Below are positions 1-8,237 of a stretch of 64,000 bases of DNA, in pieces; position 1 is the first letter of the stretch; the number at the start of each line of letters is the position of its first letter. The translations under genes and the position numbers were made by a program. A model generated the notes under the pieces. The model had not been told where the DNA came from. It did no database searches and saw only the letters and a list, made by a program, of their open reading frames with translations. Source of the stretch: CAVSRC01 sp963743015. GTDB taxonomy: Bacteria; Pseudomonadota; Alphaproteobacteria; Rhizobiales; Kaistiaceae. Location of the stretch: assembly GCA_963743015.1 (NCBI GenBank), contig CAVUOD010000014.1:1-64000 (forward strand). Reading direction: 5' to 3'.

Positions 1-547
1 TACCGCGGCATCGGGTGATTGCGGCAGTCGAATGGCCCAAGGCCACCGCCGCGAGGGCTCCGAATGCTCTCATTATAAGAAAACGGCCCATCGACTGAGC
101 CTCCAGAAACTCATCGACGGTCGCCTGCGGCACGGAGCAGTACGGGTAGTACGTGGTTCTAAGCTCGACCACCATGAAGCTCTTGGCGGCATCGTAGCAG
201 ACACGGTTGATGAAGCTGCTGCGTGTGATGTCGTTGCAGGTGAACGAGGAGAGGTCGAGTGGGCATGGCCCGTACTTGACGCACACCTCCTCCGCCCGTG
301 CGGGCGTCCACAGAACGAGCGTGGTGACGAAGGCTAGAGCAGAGTTCGCATGGCTGCCTCCTATCTGGCCTTGTCTTTACCCTATGCCCCTAGTTCCTTC
401 GTGTCAGTGGGCGCGTGGACGCACGTCACGAATGCCTGCAAGTGTCCAGCTATGATGAGCCGAGCGTCAAAGCTGCTTCGCTCTCAGTATGGTCCTCGGG
501 TTCTCCACGGGTGTAACGTTTGCCCCGGCTCATGCTCATCCGCGAAC

Positions 548-790
548 ATGGAGCGGGCAATGACTGTCCTAGACGATGTGAGAGATTTGGTCAGCCGACT
601 GTCGCCGCGAGCGATCTGTGATGACTGCATTGCGGACAGGCTCGGCCTTTCCCGTTCGGCAGCATGCGAACCACAAAACGCGGGAGCTGGCGAAGCTGCC
701 GGGGTTTGATCGCAGGAAAGCGACGTGCAGCGTGTGGGCAAAGAAAAGTCGGTCATCCGCCTAGCGGCCCGACAGCCCGGAAACGCCAAG
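548..790 (+). pseudogene. Cys-rich zinc-finger-like protein, frameshifted
   Basis: Reading from the ATG at 548 gives a helical N-terminus (VLDDVRDLVSRLSP) followed by CDDCIADRLGLS, a C-x2-C pair. Near 654-660 an extra C in a CCC run throws the frame. The neighbouring frame then continues sensibly as VRQHANHKTRELA and PGFDRRKATCSV. A second slip near 735 restores a CGKEKSVIRL ending. The reconstructed protein of about 75 residues has two Cys pairs (CDDC and CSVCG) and looks like a small zinc-binding protein of the kind found next to mobile-element nucleases. I do not recognise a named family. It directly precedes the nuclease-like gene at 803 and probably formed a unit with it. At least two single-base disruptions are seen. 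Confidence 0.45.
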
Positions 791-802
791 CAGGCGCGGC
801 CG

Positions 803-1275
803 ATGATGCTCTCGCCAGCCAAAAGCCCTCGAAAGCTCCTCGACGTGACCGCCGACTGGTTCTGGGAAGGGAATGTCGTCAAGGCCATCGCCCACTTTCT
901 TGAGGGCCAAGGCTGGTCGATCACTAGTGTCGCCAATACTGAGACCAAGGCTCAGGGCGTGGATTTGCGTGCCGCAAAAAATGATCGGGTGCTTCTGGTC
1001 GAAGCCAAAGGCTTTCCTTCGTAAGCACTACCGCGACCCGCACCGAGCTGGCGAAGTCAAGCCCACGAACCCAACCAACCAAGCCAACAGTGGTTCTCGC
1101 ACGCCTTGCTCAAGGCAATGCGGCTGCAAACCAAGTATCCCACCGCCGTTGTGGCAATAGCCTTCCCGGACTTCCCGCGATATCGGAGGCTGTTCGAGGA
1201 AACGCGTTCAGGGCTGGCGAAGCTCGGCGTGGCGTTCATCACCGTTAGCGCCACGGGCGAGTTTCGACTTGGGGC
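803..1275 (+). pseudogene. PD-(D/E)XK nuclease-like protein, frameshifted
   Basis: From the tandem ATGs at 803/806 the frame reads PRKLLDVTADWFWEGNVVKA, then a segment ending GVDLRAAKNDRVLLVEAKGF. The spacing of GVD and VEAK matches the catalytic D and ExK of the PD-(D/E)XK nuclease fold (VRR-NUC or restriction-like). A stop follows at about 1022, but the next frame continues with YRDPHRAGEVKPTNPTNQAN. A further one-base slip near 1090 leads into WFSHALLKAMRLQTKYP and the late strand FPDFPRYRRLFEETRSGLAK. Three frames are therefore needed for one protein of about 155 residues. The true C-terminus is unclear after about 1270. Family membership is inferred from the motif only. The disruptions are visible in the sequence. 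Confidence 0.5.
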
Positions 1276-1857
1276 ATGTAGCAATACCCTCGCACCCCGC
1301 CCTTGCCTGGCCGTGAGGTTTGCCCTCTTGTCCTCCACCTTGCCACCGTCCCCACGGGGGACGATGCCCAACGCCTCCCTGACGCAACGGCCTCTTGCAT
1401 GAGCGCCCCCAGCGACAAGCCTCGTGATGGTCGGCTTGGTGAAGGGGGCTTGAAGACGAGAGCTTGCGGTGTGGTCGTGATGACATGGGCTCGGTCTGTC
1501 CATCGCCATCCCTCCCTCGCCCTCTGCAAGCCTGTGCTTAAAGCCGGTGACCCCGAGCAGGACTTCAAGTCAAAGCAGTAGGGCGGTGATGGCGCATCCT
1601 GCTCCCGTACCAAGCTTTGCTCTAAGCCATGCCTCAAGCTTGATCTCTGGGATGGGCACTGGGTGTGTCGCTGTGGGGCTTCTGCTGCATTGAGCAAGAG
1701 GCATGTGGCGGGGACCGTGTGCCTGTGAGCACAGCGGGTGAGCTTGAAGGTCGGTGGCTCTAAGGTGATGTGGTTCGTCCCATCCCTCCTCACTCACCAC
1801 ATGCCGTGAGGTGCTGAACCGCACCCATCATCCTTTTAGAAGGTGGATTTCAGTGGC
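1276..1857. other. Interval without a confident gene
   Basis: No frame gives a convincing protein across this stretch. One plus-strand frame, roughly 1588-1728, is Cys-rich: it contains SCSRTKLCSKPC, then LWDGHWVCRCGAS, and stops at 1726-1728. It resembles a zinc-ribbon fragment but has no clear start codon or ribosome binding site. It could be a remnant of the same broken island as its neighbours. The rest shows nothing I can name on either strand. Confidence 0.3.
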
Positions 1858-1860
1858 CGT

Positions 1861-2036
1861 CGATTTATTCGACGTATCTGAGAGAACAGCCCAAATGCGC
1901 GTTCCGGCGGCGGGCAAACGACCGCATGGCACGATTATTTTCCGTATCTGCCAAGACGCCCAAATCCGAGTTCGGCCGGCGCACCCCAAGCGAGCCCTAC
2001 AGGCGATTATTTTTGCATATCTGAGGAAGGGCAACC
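1861..2036 (+). repeat. Three diverged direct repeats of about 72 bp with an HTH-like coding motif
   Basis: Similar units begin at 1861 (CGATTTATTCGACGTATCTG), 1932 (CGATTATTTTCCGTATCTG) and 2004 (CGATTATTTTTGCATATCTG), a period of 71-72 bp; the third is cut short after about 32 bp. Units 1 and 2 stay alignable for about 50 bp. Translated, unit 1 gives VDLFDVSERTAQMR and unit 2, in another frame, ARLFSVSAKTPKSE. Both look like the recognition part of a helix-turn-helix such as that in ImmA/IrrE-type proteins. The repeats may be a decayed tandem HTH gene or a non-coding iteron-like array. Confidence 0.4.
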
Positions 2037-2188
2037 GCGTAGGGCTGCTAGCTCCGCCGTGCCGTCCCTGATCGCCGTGCCCTTGGAAGCTCTGTTCTGA
2101 AGCGCGGCCACACATGCGAGCCCCTGTTGCAGAGTCAGACGGCAACGGCTCGCTTCACCTCTAATCCACCAAACATAGAAAGGAAGAA

Positions 2189-2375
2189 ATGACGACAATG
2201 CTCGATAGAGCGAAACTCGTACCCCCACCGTGTGAATGCTCGTCTGGACGACGAGGACTTTGCGACCCTCAGGGAAGTGGCCAGAACAGCCACGCCCTTC
2301 GGCTCCCCTTCGATCACACATGCCCTTCGCCACTTGTTGGCCCAATGGCGGCTGAGCAAGTCGGAGGTCCGGTGA
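2189..2375 (+). pseudogene. Small DNA-binding-like protein (ribbon-helix-helix type?), frameshifted
   Basis: The ATG at 2189 opens MTTMLDRAKLVP, then the frame is lost at a CCCCC run (2222-2226). With one C fewer it continues as HRVNARLDDEDFATLREVA and ends SITHALRHLLAQW before a TGA at 2373-2375. The product would be about 61 residues. A strand followed by two helices is typical of MetJ/Arc/CopG-type ribbon-helix-helix repressors, but this is inferred from layout only. It lies 145 bp upstream of the helicase-like pseudogene and may once have controlled it. Confidence 0.4.
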
Positions 2376-2519
2376 GTTGGTCGGCCGATACCGCTTCTTT
2401 AGCGGCGACCACCACTCTCAACACAAACACGATCCCCACCACAATCGACACCGAAAGAGACGTTGGGAGTTGCCCTTTCCGCATTCGACCGCGTTGGACG
2501 ACGGGAAAGGGGTAAGATC

Positions 2520-4369
2520 ATGGAAAGAGCTCCTATCCGTCATCGTACCCCTTCCGACGACCCTCAGGACCTACGAGAGGGCACACTGGCGGACCTCCGT
2601 GCCTTCTTCGAGAACCAGACAAACCATTCCCCCTCACCGGCTATGTGGAGTGGGTTGGAAGATTTGGTGTCAACCTTGGCAGACATGGCCGATGGGAAGT
2701 GTGATCCGCGCTTCTATTCTGTCGAGCCTTGATCCGGGAGTTGGAAAGACCTCGGCGATTATCGCCTTCACGAACGCGTCTGCTGTCGTTGCCGGCTTAC
2801 GACGATGTTGGTGTCCTCATCTGCTCTGCCAAGGTTGGATGAGATCAAAAACCTCGCCCGTTCGCTTGCGGTGAATGCGGATGAGGTCGGGGTCTTCACT
2901 TCCGACGATGATACCAACGTACTCGGATCACCTGATCGAGGCTTTGCCGGGTGCTGCTGACAACACAGCAGATGGTCGAAAGCCGCTGCCGTGGGCGGCA
3001 TGTTCGCCGGCATCAAGGAGTTCCAGTTCCTCGATGAACCTCGACAAGTGCGCGTATCTGGGATGAGGCCATGCTACCGGGTGTGCCAGTGACGCTGTCC
3101 GCCGATGACCTCCACCAACTCATCCCTGCCTTTCGCCGTCCCCATCCGAAGATTGCCGAGTGCCTTGAGGACTTACTCGAAAGGACAAAGGGCAAAAAGG
3201 ACGGCGGCAAGCTTCTGGTCCCAGACTTCACCAATGAGTTCGGCATCGATGTTGTCGCCGCTCAGGACGCCCTTAAGGCTTATCAGGGCTCTGTCGGAAG
3301 CCGCTACGCTCCCTCTCTTTCCTCTCTGGCAAGAGAAGCGACTGTGCGCCGTGACTACGGCAGTCTCAACACCGTGCTGGACTATGAAGAGGTGCTGCCC
3401 CACGACCTCGCTCCGGTCGTCATCGCGGATGCCTCAGGTCGTGTTCGGGACGACATATCAATACTGGGCTGAGGGTCGCGGCAATCTCGTCCGGCTGCGG
3501 GAAGCTCGCAAAGCACTATGGCCCCCTAAAGGTCCATGTCTGGGAGCGTGGCGGCGGCAAGAGTGCCTTCCTCACGGGATGGCCGTTCGTTGGCCACTGG
3601 GATCGCCAACACAATAAACTCAAAGCCGGACGAGGAATGGCTCGGTAGTCCACCACAAGGCAACAGGCAGCTTCGACTTCGCCGATGAAGTCCGCTACCG
3701 GATCAGCAACAATCCCGACCGCGTCCACTTCGTCCACTGGGGCAGGCATGATGCCACAAACGACTTTGCCCACGTTCCCAACGTTATCCTCGCCGGAACA
3801 CTATTCTACCCAGTCGTCTCTACGAAGCATTGGGGCGAGCTAGCGCAGGGCTTCAGAATGGCGACGACCTGACGAAAGAGGCCTTATGACGAGATTTTCC
3901 TCGGTGAAATCGCAACGTGGTCCTTCAGGCCGTCTGCAGGGCTGCCGTGAGGTCGTGCAAGGCCGACGAATGTGCCCCGTGTGATGCTTACGTGATCGCC
4001 AGTCGGAAGAGCGGCATTCCGCGAAGAGCTTCGCACCATCTTTCCGGGATGCAGGATCGTTGACTGGCAGCCAGTCCGCAGAGAGCTGACAGGCAATCTC
4101 GCCGATGCTGCTCGCTTCATCATCGACCGCGTTCAGAAGGACGGCCAGGACGGCAGGTCCATTCGCCGAGGTGAGAAACGCGATTGGCATGACCGACACG
4201 AGCAACTTCCGCAAGATCAAGAAGCGACGAGCGCTTCGTTCGTGCCCTCGCAGAGGCACTCGATCTACGAGGTCCCACGGCAAGCGCCGGCGAGGCTTCA
4301 TCCTCGATCGACCCTGAGGCGGGCGTCCGGGCCTTAGGTGAGGAAGACCCTCGCAGCGGCGACTTCTGA
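2520..4369 (+). pseudogene. Helicase-like P-loop NTPase (SF2 type), multiply frameshifted
   Basis: The ATG at 2520 has a good ribosome binding site (AAAGGGG). Pieces in all three frames join into one protein of about 600 residues: a Walker-A-like SLDPGVGKT near 2735-2755, a GVLICSAKLDEIKNLAR segment, a TTQQMVES stretch near 2960, a Walker-B-like WDEAMLPG near 3058-3080, LSADDLHQLIPAF, VIADASGRVR, VHVWERGGGKSAF, WLVVHHKATGSFDF, VPNVILAGTLFYP and a C-terminal TDTSNFRKIKK before the stop at 4367-4369. At least eight single-base changes, mostly insertions, break it, yet sequence on both sides of each break remains coherent. Order and motifs suggest a phage or integrative-element helicase. The exact family cannot be fixed without alignment. 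Confidence 0.55.
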
Positions 4370-4531
4370 GGTCCGGCGGCCTCGCGGTCTGTCACACTCT
4401 CGTCACACTGCCGGTCGGAAAACGGGCGAAAACGGCCATGGGGTTGAGAAAAGGCACGTGAGGTCGTACCCTCATTAAGTTGCTGAGGAATAACGATCTT
4501 CTGGGAAAACTTTCGGCTTCACGAGCCGGAC

Positions 4532-4606
4532 GGGCGATTAGCTCAGCGGGAGAGCACTCCCTTCACACGGGAGGGGTCACTGGTTCAATCCCAGTATCGC
4601 CCACCA
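4532..4606 (+). tRNA. tRNA-Val (anticodon CAC)
   Basis: A 75-base cloverleaf with CCA encoded. The acceptor stem GGGCGAT pairs perfectly with ATCGCCC. The D-arm is GCTC...GAGC. The anticodon stem CTCCC/GGGAG closes a seven-base loop TTCACAC with anticodon CAC. The T-arm ACTGG/CCAGT closes loop TTCAATC. tRNA genes often serve as integration targets, and the broken accessory stretch ends about 160 bp upstream, but no second copy of the tRNA 3' end is visible in the window. Confidence 0.97.
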
Positions 4607-4781
4607 TTCAAAGCGCAGATTTGCCGCACGGCCTGTCGTTTCGCCCGGTTCGTCCCATGTTGCGGGGTGAGATCATGGCCCGTTGGGTGCTGCCGCCTGC
4701 TTGCGGCTATGATCGCCGATCGTAGTCCGGGCGCAACGGGCGAAAGCGGCCGATTTGGCCGAAACAGGGAGCAATTCAGCG

Positions 4782-6146
4782 ATGTCCGCGATGCCGTTCT
4801 TCAGCGACCCGGTCTTCGACATGGCCCGCCGGCAGTTCGACAGCGTCGCCGACCATCTCGACATGCCCGACGGCGACCGCGACCGGGTCTTCTACCCGAA
4901 GCGCGCGCTCGCGGTCTCCTGCCCCGTGCATCGCGACGACGGTTCGACCGAGGTCTTCCAGGGCTTTCGCGTCCAGCACCACCTGACGCTAGGCCCGACC
5001 AAGGGCGGCACACGCTTCTCGAACTCGCTGACCATGGGCGAGGTGGCGGCGCTGGCGATCTGGATGAGCTGGAAATGCGCCCTGGTCGGCCTGCCCTATG
5101 GCGGCGCCAAGGGCGGCGTTGCCGTCGACCGCAGCGCGCTCTCGGCGCGCGAACTGGAGGCCGTCTCGCGGCGCTACATGCAGGAGATGATCCCCTTCGT
5201 CGGGCCGAAGACGGACATCATGGCGCCGGATCTCGGCACCGACGAACAGGTCATGGCGTGGTTCATGGACACCTACTCCATGTACCAGGGCCAGACGGTG
5301 ACCGAGATCGTCACCGGCAAGCCGATCGGCATGGGCGGCATCGAGGGCCGGCGCGAGGCGACCGGCCTCGGCGTTGCGCATCTCATCGGGCGGACGCTGG
5401 AGCGGCTGGCGCTGCCGATTTCCGGCGCCACGGTGATCATCCAGGGCTTCGGCAATGTCGGCAGCAATGCGGCAGAGGCACTGGCCGAGCGCGGCGCCCG
5501 CGTGGTCGGGGTGAGCGACCATACGGCTGCCTACTACGCCCCCGCGGGTCTCGATGTCGGGGCGCTGCTCGACTACATGCGCCAGCACAGAGTGCTTGCC
5601 GGCTTCTCCAGCGAACTCGAAATCGACCCCGATGTGCTGCTCTCACAGCCGTGCGACATCCTCGTGCCGGCCGCGGTCGAGCGCGTGATCGACGACAAGA
5701 ATGCGGCCAGGCTCCAGTGTCGAATCCTGGCGGAAGCGGCCAACGGGCCGACCACGCCTGAGGCCGAGCTGGTGTTGGCCGAGCGCGGCGACGTCTTCGT
5801 CATCCCCGACATCCTGTGCAATGCCGGCGGCGTCATCGTCAGCTATTTCGAGTGGGTGCAGGACCTGCAGCAGTTCTTCTGGGGGCGCGCCGAGGTCCTC
5901 GATCGCCTGTATCGGCTGCTCGACGATGCCTTCCGGCGCGTGCTGGAGCGGGCAGCCCGGGACGGCGTCTCGCATCGCACGGCCGCGATGGCGATCGGCG
6001 TCGCCAGGGTGTGGAATACCAAGCGCACGCCGGGGGCTGTTCCCGTGAGCGCAACCCGGCCAGACTGTACCCGGCGGAGCAGAGGCATGGCTCAAGCGCG
6101 ATCCGCGCCGGCCGGCGGCATTTCGGGAGGACGGATTTCCAAATGA
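4782..6146 (+). CDS. Glu/Leu/Phe/Val dehydrogenase (glutamate dehydrogenase type), C-terminus frameshifted
   Basis: NAD(P)-dependent oxidative deamination of glutamate to 2-oxoglutarate, cytosolic. The substrate domain shows HHLTLGPTKGGTRF and the catalytic-lysine motif PYGGAKGGV; the dinucleotide domain shows IIQGFGNVGSNAAE. The ATG at 4782 has GGGAGC nine bases upstream; a TTG at 4755 is less likely. Family members end soon after a KRTxGLFP-like tail. Here a run of five Gs (6032-6036) shifts the frame. With four Gs the reading is TPGLFP followed by TGA at 6046-6048. Instead the frame runs 33 codons further and overlaps the next start by four bases. The core enzyme is intact, so it may still work. 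It heads a cluster with a carnitine-dehydrogenase-like enzyme and BKACE. Confidence 0.88.
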   Translation: MSAMPFFSDPVFDMARRQFDSVADHLDMPDGDRDRVFYPKRALAVSCPVHRDDGSTEVFQGFRVQHHLTLGPTKGGTRFSNSLTMGEVAALAIWMSWKCALVGLPYGGAKGGVAVDRSALSARELEAVSRRYMQEMIPFVGPKTDIMAPDLGTDEQVMAWFMDTYSMYQGQTVTEIVTGKPIGMGGIEGRREATGLGVAHLIGRTLERLALPISGATVIIQGFGNVGSNAAEALAERGARVVGVSDHTAAYYAPAGLDVGALLDYMRQHRVLAGFSSELEIDPDVLLSQPCDILVPAAVERVIDDKNAARLQCRILAEAANGPTTPEAELVLAERGDVFVIPDILCNAGGVIVSYFEWVQDLQQFFWGRAEVLDRLYRLLDDAFRRVLERAARDGVSHRTAAMAIGVARVWNTKRTPGAVPVSATRPDCTRRSRGMAQARSAPAGGISGGRISK

Positions 6147-7090
6147 CCAAGGTTGCAGTTGTCGGGGCCGGCCTCATCGGCCGGGCCTGGGCGTTGAGCT
6201 TCGCCCGCGCCGGATATGAGGTGGCGCTGACCGACGCCGCGAGCGGCCCGGTCGAGGCGGCCTTCACCTATATCGACGATGCGCTGGCAGAGCTCGCCGG
6301 CTTCGACCTGCTGAACGGTGCCTCGCCGGCAGCGGTCAGGGCGCGCATTCACGGCGTCGGCGACCTTGCCGAAGCGCTTGCGGGCGCCGCCCATGTGCAG
6401 GAGAACACGCCGGAAGACCTGGCGACGAAGCGGGCGGTCTTTGCCGAGCTGGACGCACAAGCGCCGGCCGATGCGGTGATCGCCAGCTCGACCTCGGCGC
6501 TCCTGCCTTCCGCCTTCACCGAGGGGCTCAAAGGGCGGGCGCGCTGCCTCGTCGCCCATCCCATCAACCCGCCCTATCTGGTGCCGGCGGTGGAGATCGT
6601 GCCGGCGCCGTGGACCGATCCGGCGATCGTCGCGCGCACGCGCGCGCTCATGGCGGATGCCGGCCATGCGCCGATGGTGCTCGCCCGCGAGATCGACGGC
6701 TTCGTCGTCAACCGGCTGCAGGGCGCGCTGCTGCAGGAGGCGTTCCGGCTGGTCGCCGACGGCTACGCCGCGGTCGAGGACGTCGACGTGGCGATCCGCG
6801 AGGGACTGGCGCTGCGCTGGAGCTTCATCGGGCCCTTCGAGACGGCCGACCTCAATGCGCCGGGCGGCATGCGCGACTACGTGACCCGCTATCACGGCAT
6901 GTATGACCACATGTTCGAGTCGCAGACGCGACGGGTGGACTGGCAAGGCCCGGTGGCCGACACGATCGTGAAGCAGCGCCAGGCACGCCTCGACCGCAGG
7001 GACCTCGCCAAGCGGGCTGCCTGGCGCGACCGCCGGCTGATGGCTCTGGCGGCCCACAAGCGCGAGGCAGCGCGCGAGATCGGAGACTGA
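6143..7090 (+). CDS. L-carnitine dehydrogenase-like 3-hydroxyacyl-CoA dehydrogenase family protein
   Basis: A 315-residue two-domain NAD-dependent 3-hydroxyacyl dehydrogenase of the lambda-crystallin/L-carnitine dehydrogenase branch. The N-terminal Rossmann motif VAVVGAGLIGRAWA is followed by STSALLPS and the catalytic-histidine motif HPINPPYLVPAVEI. The C-terminal domain contains FVVNRLQGALLQEAFRLV. Free hydroxy acids rather than CoA esters are typical substrates of this branch. The start overlaps the extended end of the preceding gene by four bases (ATGA). The BKACE gene follows two bases downstream, and that pairing is known from L-carnitine degradation, where 3-dehydrocarnitine is cleaved to betaine. 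The carnitine assignment is inference; L-gulonate 3-dehydrogenase is an alternative. Confidence 0.85.
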   Translation: MTKVAVVGAGLIGRAWALSFARAGYEVALTDAASGPVEAAFTYIDDALAELAGFDLLNGASPAAVRARIHGVGDLAEALAGAAHVQENTPEDLATKRAVFAELDAQAPADAVIASSTSALLPSAFTEGLKGRARCLVAHPINPPYLVPAVEIVPAPWTDPAIVARTRALMADAGHAPMVLAREIDGFVVNRLQGALLQEAFRLVADGYAAVEDVDVAIREGLALRWSFIGPFETADLNAPGGMRDYVTRYHGMYDHMFESQTRRVDWQGPVADTIVKQRQARLDRRDLAKRAAWRDRRLMALAAHKREAAREIGD

Positions 7091-7092
7091 GC

Positions 7093-8202
7093 GTGGCGGT
7101 ACGGCAGAAGGTCATCATCAGTTGCGCGATCACCGGCGCGATCCATACGCCGACCATGTCGCCATACCTGCCCTATACGCCGGAAGACATCGCCGCCCAG
7201 GCAATCGCCGCGGCCGAGGCCGGCGCCGCCATCCTGCACCTGCACGCGCGCAATCCGGAAACCGGCCAGCCCGACCAGACGCCGGAAGCCTTCGCCCGCT
7301 TCCTGCCGGCGATCGCGCAGGCGACGGATGCCGTCATCAACATCACCACCGGCGGCAGCCCCTATATGCGGGTGGAGGAGCGCGTGAAGCCGGCCGCGAC
7401 CTTCAAGCCCGAGGTCGCCTCGCTCAACATGGGCTCGATCAATTTCGGCCTGTTCCCGCTCCTCGAAAAATACAAGGACTTCAAGTTCGCCTGGGAACGG
7501 ACCCATCTCGAAAACACGCGCGACCTCGTATTCCGTAACAGTTTCAAGGACATCGAGTACATTTTCGCGACCTGCGCGGGCAACGGCACGCGCTTCGAGT
7601 TCGAGTGCTACGACATCGCCCATCTCTACAATCTCGCCCACTTCCTCGACCGCGGGCTGGTCGCGCCGCCGCTCTTCGTCCAGTCGGTGTTCGGCATCCT
7701 CGGCGGCATCGGCACGCATGCCGAGGACCTGATGCACATGAAGCGGACCGCCGATCGGCTGTTCGGCAGCGACTATCGCTGGTCGATCCTCGGCGCCGGG
7801 CGGAACCAGATGCGGCTGGCCGCCATCGGCGCGGCGCAAGGCGCGAATGTGCGTGTCGGGCTGGAGGATTCGCTGTGGATCGCGCCGGGCGTTCTGGCGA
7901 AATCCAATGCCGAGCAGGTGCGCAAGGTGCGCCAGATCCTCGAAGGCATGGCGCTGGAGATCGCAACGCCCGACGAGGCGCGCGCGATTCTGCGCTCAAG
8001 GGCGGCGACAAGGTCGCTTTCTAGCCCCGCTGCGTCCGTGGCCCGGATGAAGCGCAGCGTAATCCGGGACGCCAGGACCGCGCATGGCGCTTCGCTGCAT
8101 GCGGGCACGCGGCTGCCGAAAGCAGAAAGGCCGCCGGGAGGATTCGGCGACCTCAGGATCGGGGCTTGTTGCGGGATGCGCCTGCGCCCCGCGCGTCCAT
8201 AG
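7093..8202 (+). CDS. BKACE beta-keto acid cleavage enzyme (DUF849), C-terminal frameshift
   Basis: A TIM-barrel, zinc-dependent enzyme that condenses a beta-keto acid with acetyl-CoA and splits off acetoacetyl-CoA or a related product. The GTG start at 7093 gives KVIISCAITGAIHTPTMSP; HLHARNPETGQPDQTPEAF carries the zinc His-x-His; GGSPYM and the late VRVGLEDSLW are family-typical. Homologues end around residue 310. One base is missing between 7992 and 7993: restoring it gives AILALKGGDKVAF and a TAG at 8022-8024. As written, the frame runs 59 codons into an intergenic repeat (8039-8106). The catalytic part is complete. With the dehydrogenase upstream it fits conversion of 3-dehydrocarnitine to betaine. 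Confidence 0.87.
   Translation: MAVRQKVIISCAITGAIHTPTMSPYLPYTPEDIAAQAIAAAEAGAAILHLHARNPETGQPDQTPEAFARFLPAIAQATDAVINITTGGSPYMRVEERVKPAATFKPEVASLNMGSINFGLFPLLEKYKDFKFAWERTHLENTRDLVFRNSFKDIEYIFATCAGNGTRFEFECYDIAHLYNLAHFLDRGLVAPPLFVQSVFGILGGIGTHAEDLMHMKRTADRLFGSDYRWSILGAGRNQMRLAAIGAAQGANVRVGLEDSLWIAPGVLAKSNAEQVRKVRQILEGMALEIATPDEARAILRSRAATRSLSSPAASVARMKRSVIRDARTAHGASLHAGTRLPKAERPPGGFGDLRIGACCGMRLRPARP
8039..8106 (+). repeat. Intergenic palindromic repeat, copy A
   Basis: Contains TGGCCCGGATGAAGCGCAG, then GTAATCCGGGA, and ends with CGCTTCGCTGCATGCGGGC. The reverse complement of 42935-43001 matches it over nearly the whole length. The first half also recurs, inverted, at 13278-13307 and, interrupted, at 35204-35270. 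It is a short non-coding family placed between genes. Confidence 0.7.
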
Positions 8203-8206
8203 ATGC

Positions 8207-8231
8207 GGCCCCGGCCGGCAAGGCCGGGGCC
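8207..8231. terminator. Strong hairpin between convergent genes
   Basis: A perfect 10-bp stem (GGCCCCGGCC / GGCCGGGGCC) with a GGCAA loop lies between the BKACE gene and the end of the RND pump gene. No T-tract follows on either strand, so it is a probable bidirectional terminator or mRNA 3' stabiliser rather than a textbook intrinsic terminator. Confidence 0.55.
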
Positions 8232-8237
8232 GTTCGG

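Noticed and set aside
4532..4606. tRNA-Val as attachment site of an integrated element
   Set aside because: No second copy of the tRNA 3' end and no integrase gene were found in the window; the broken island lies on the 5' side of the tRNA.
4667..5761. Open frame overlapping glutamate dehydrogenase
   Set aside because: Arg/Pro-rich shadow of the real gene in the +1 frame.
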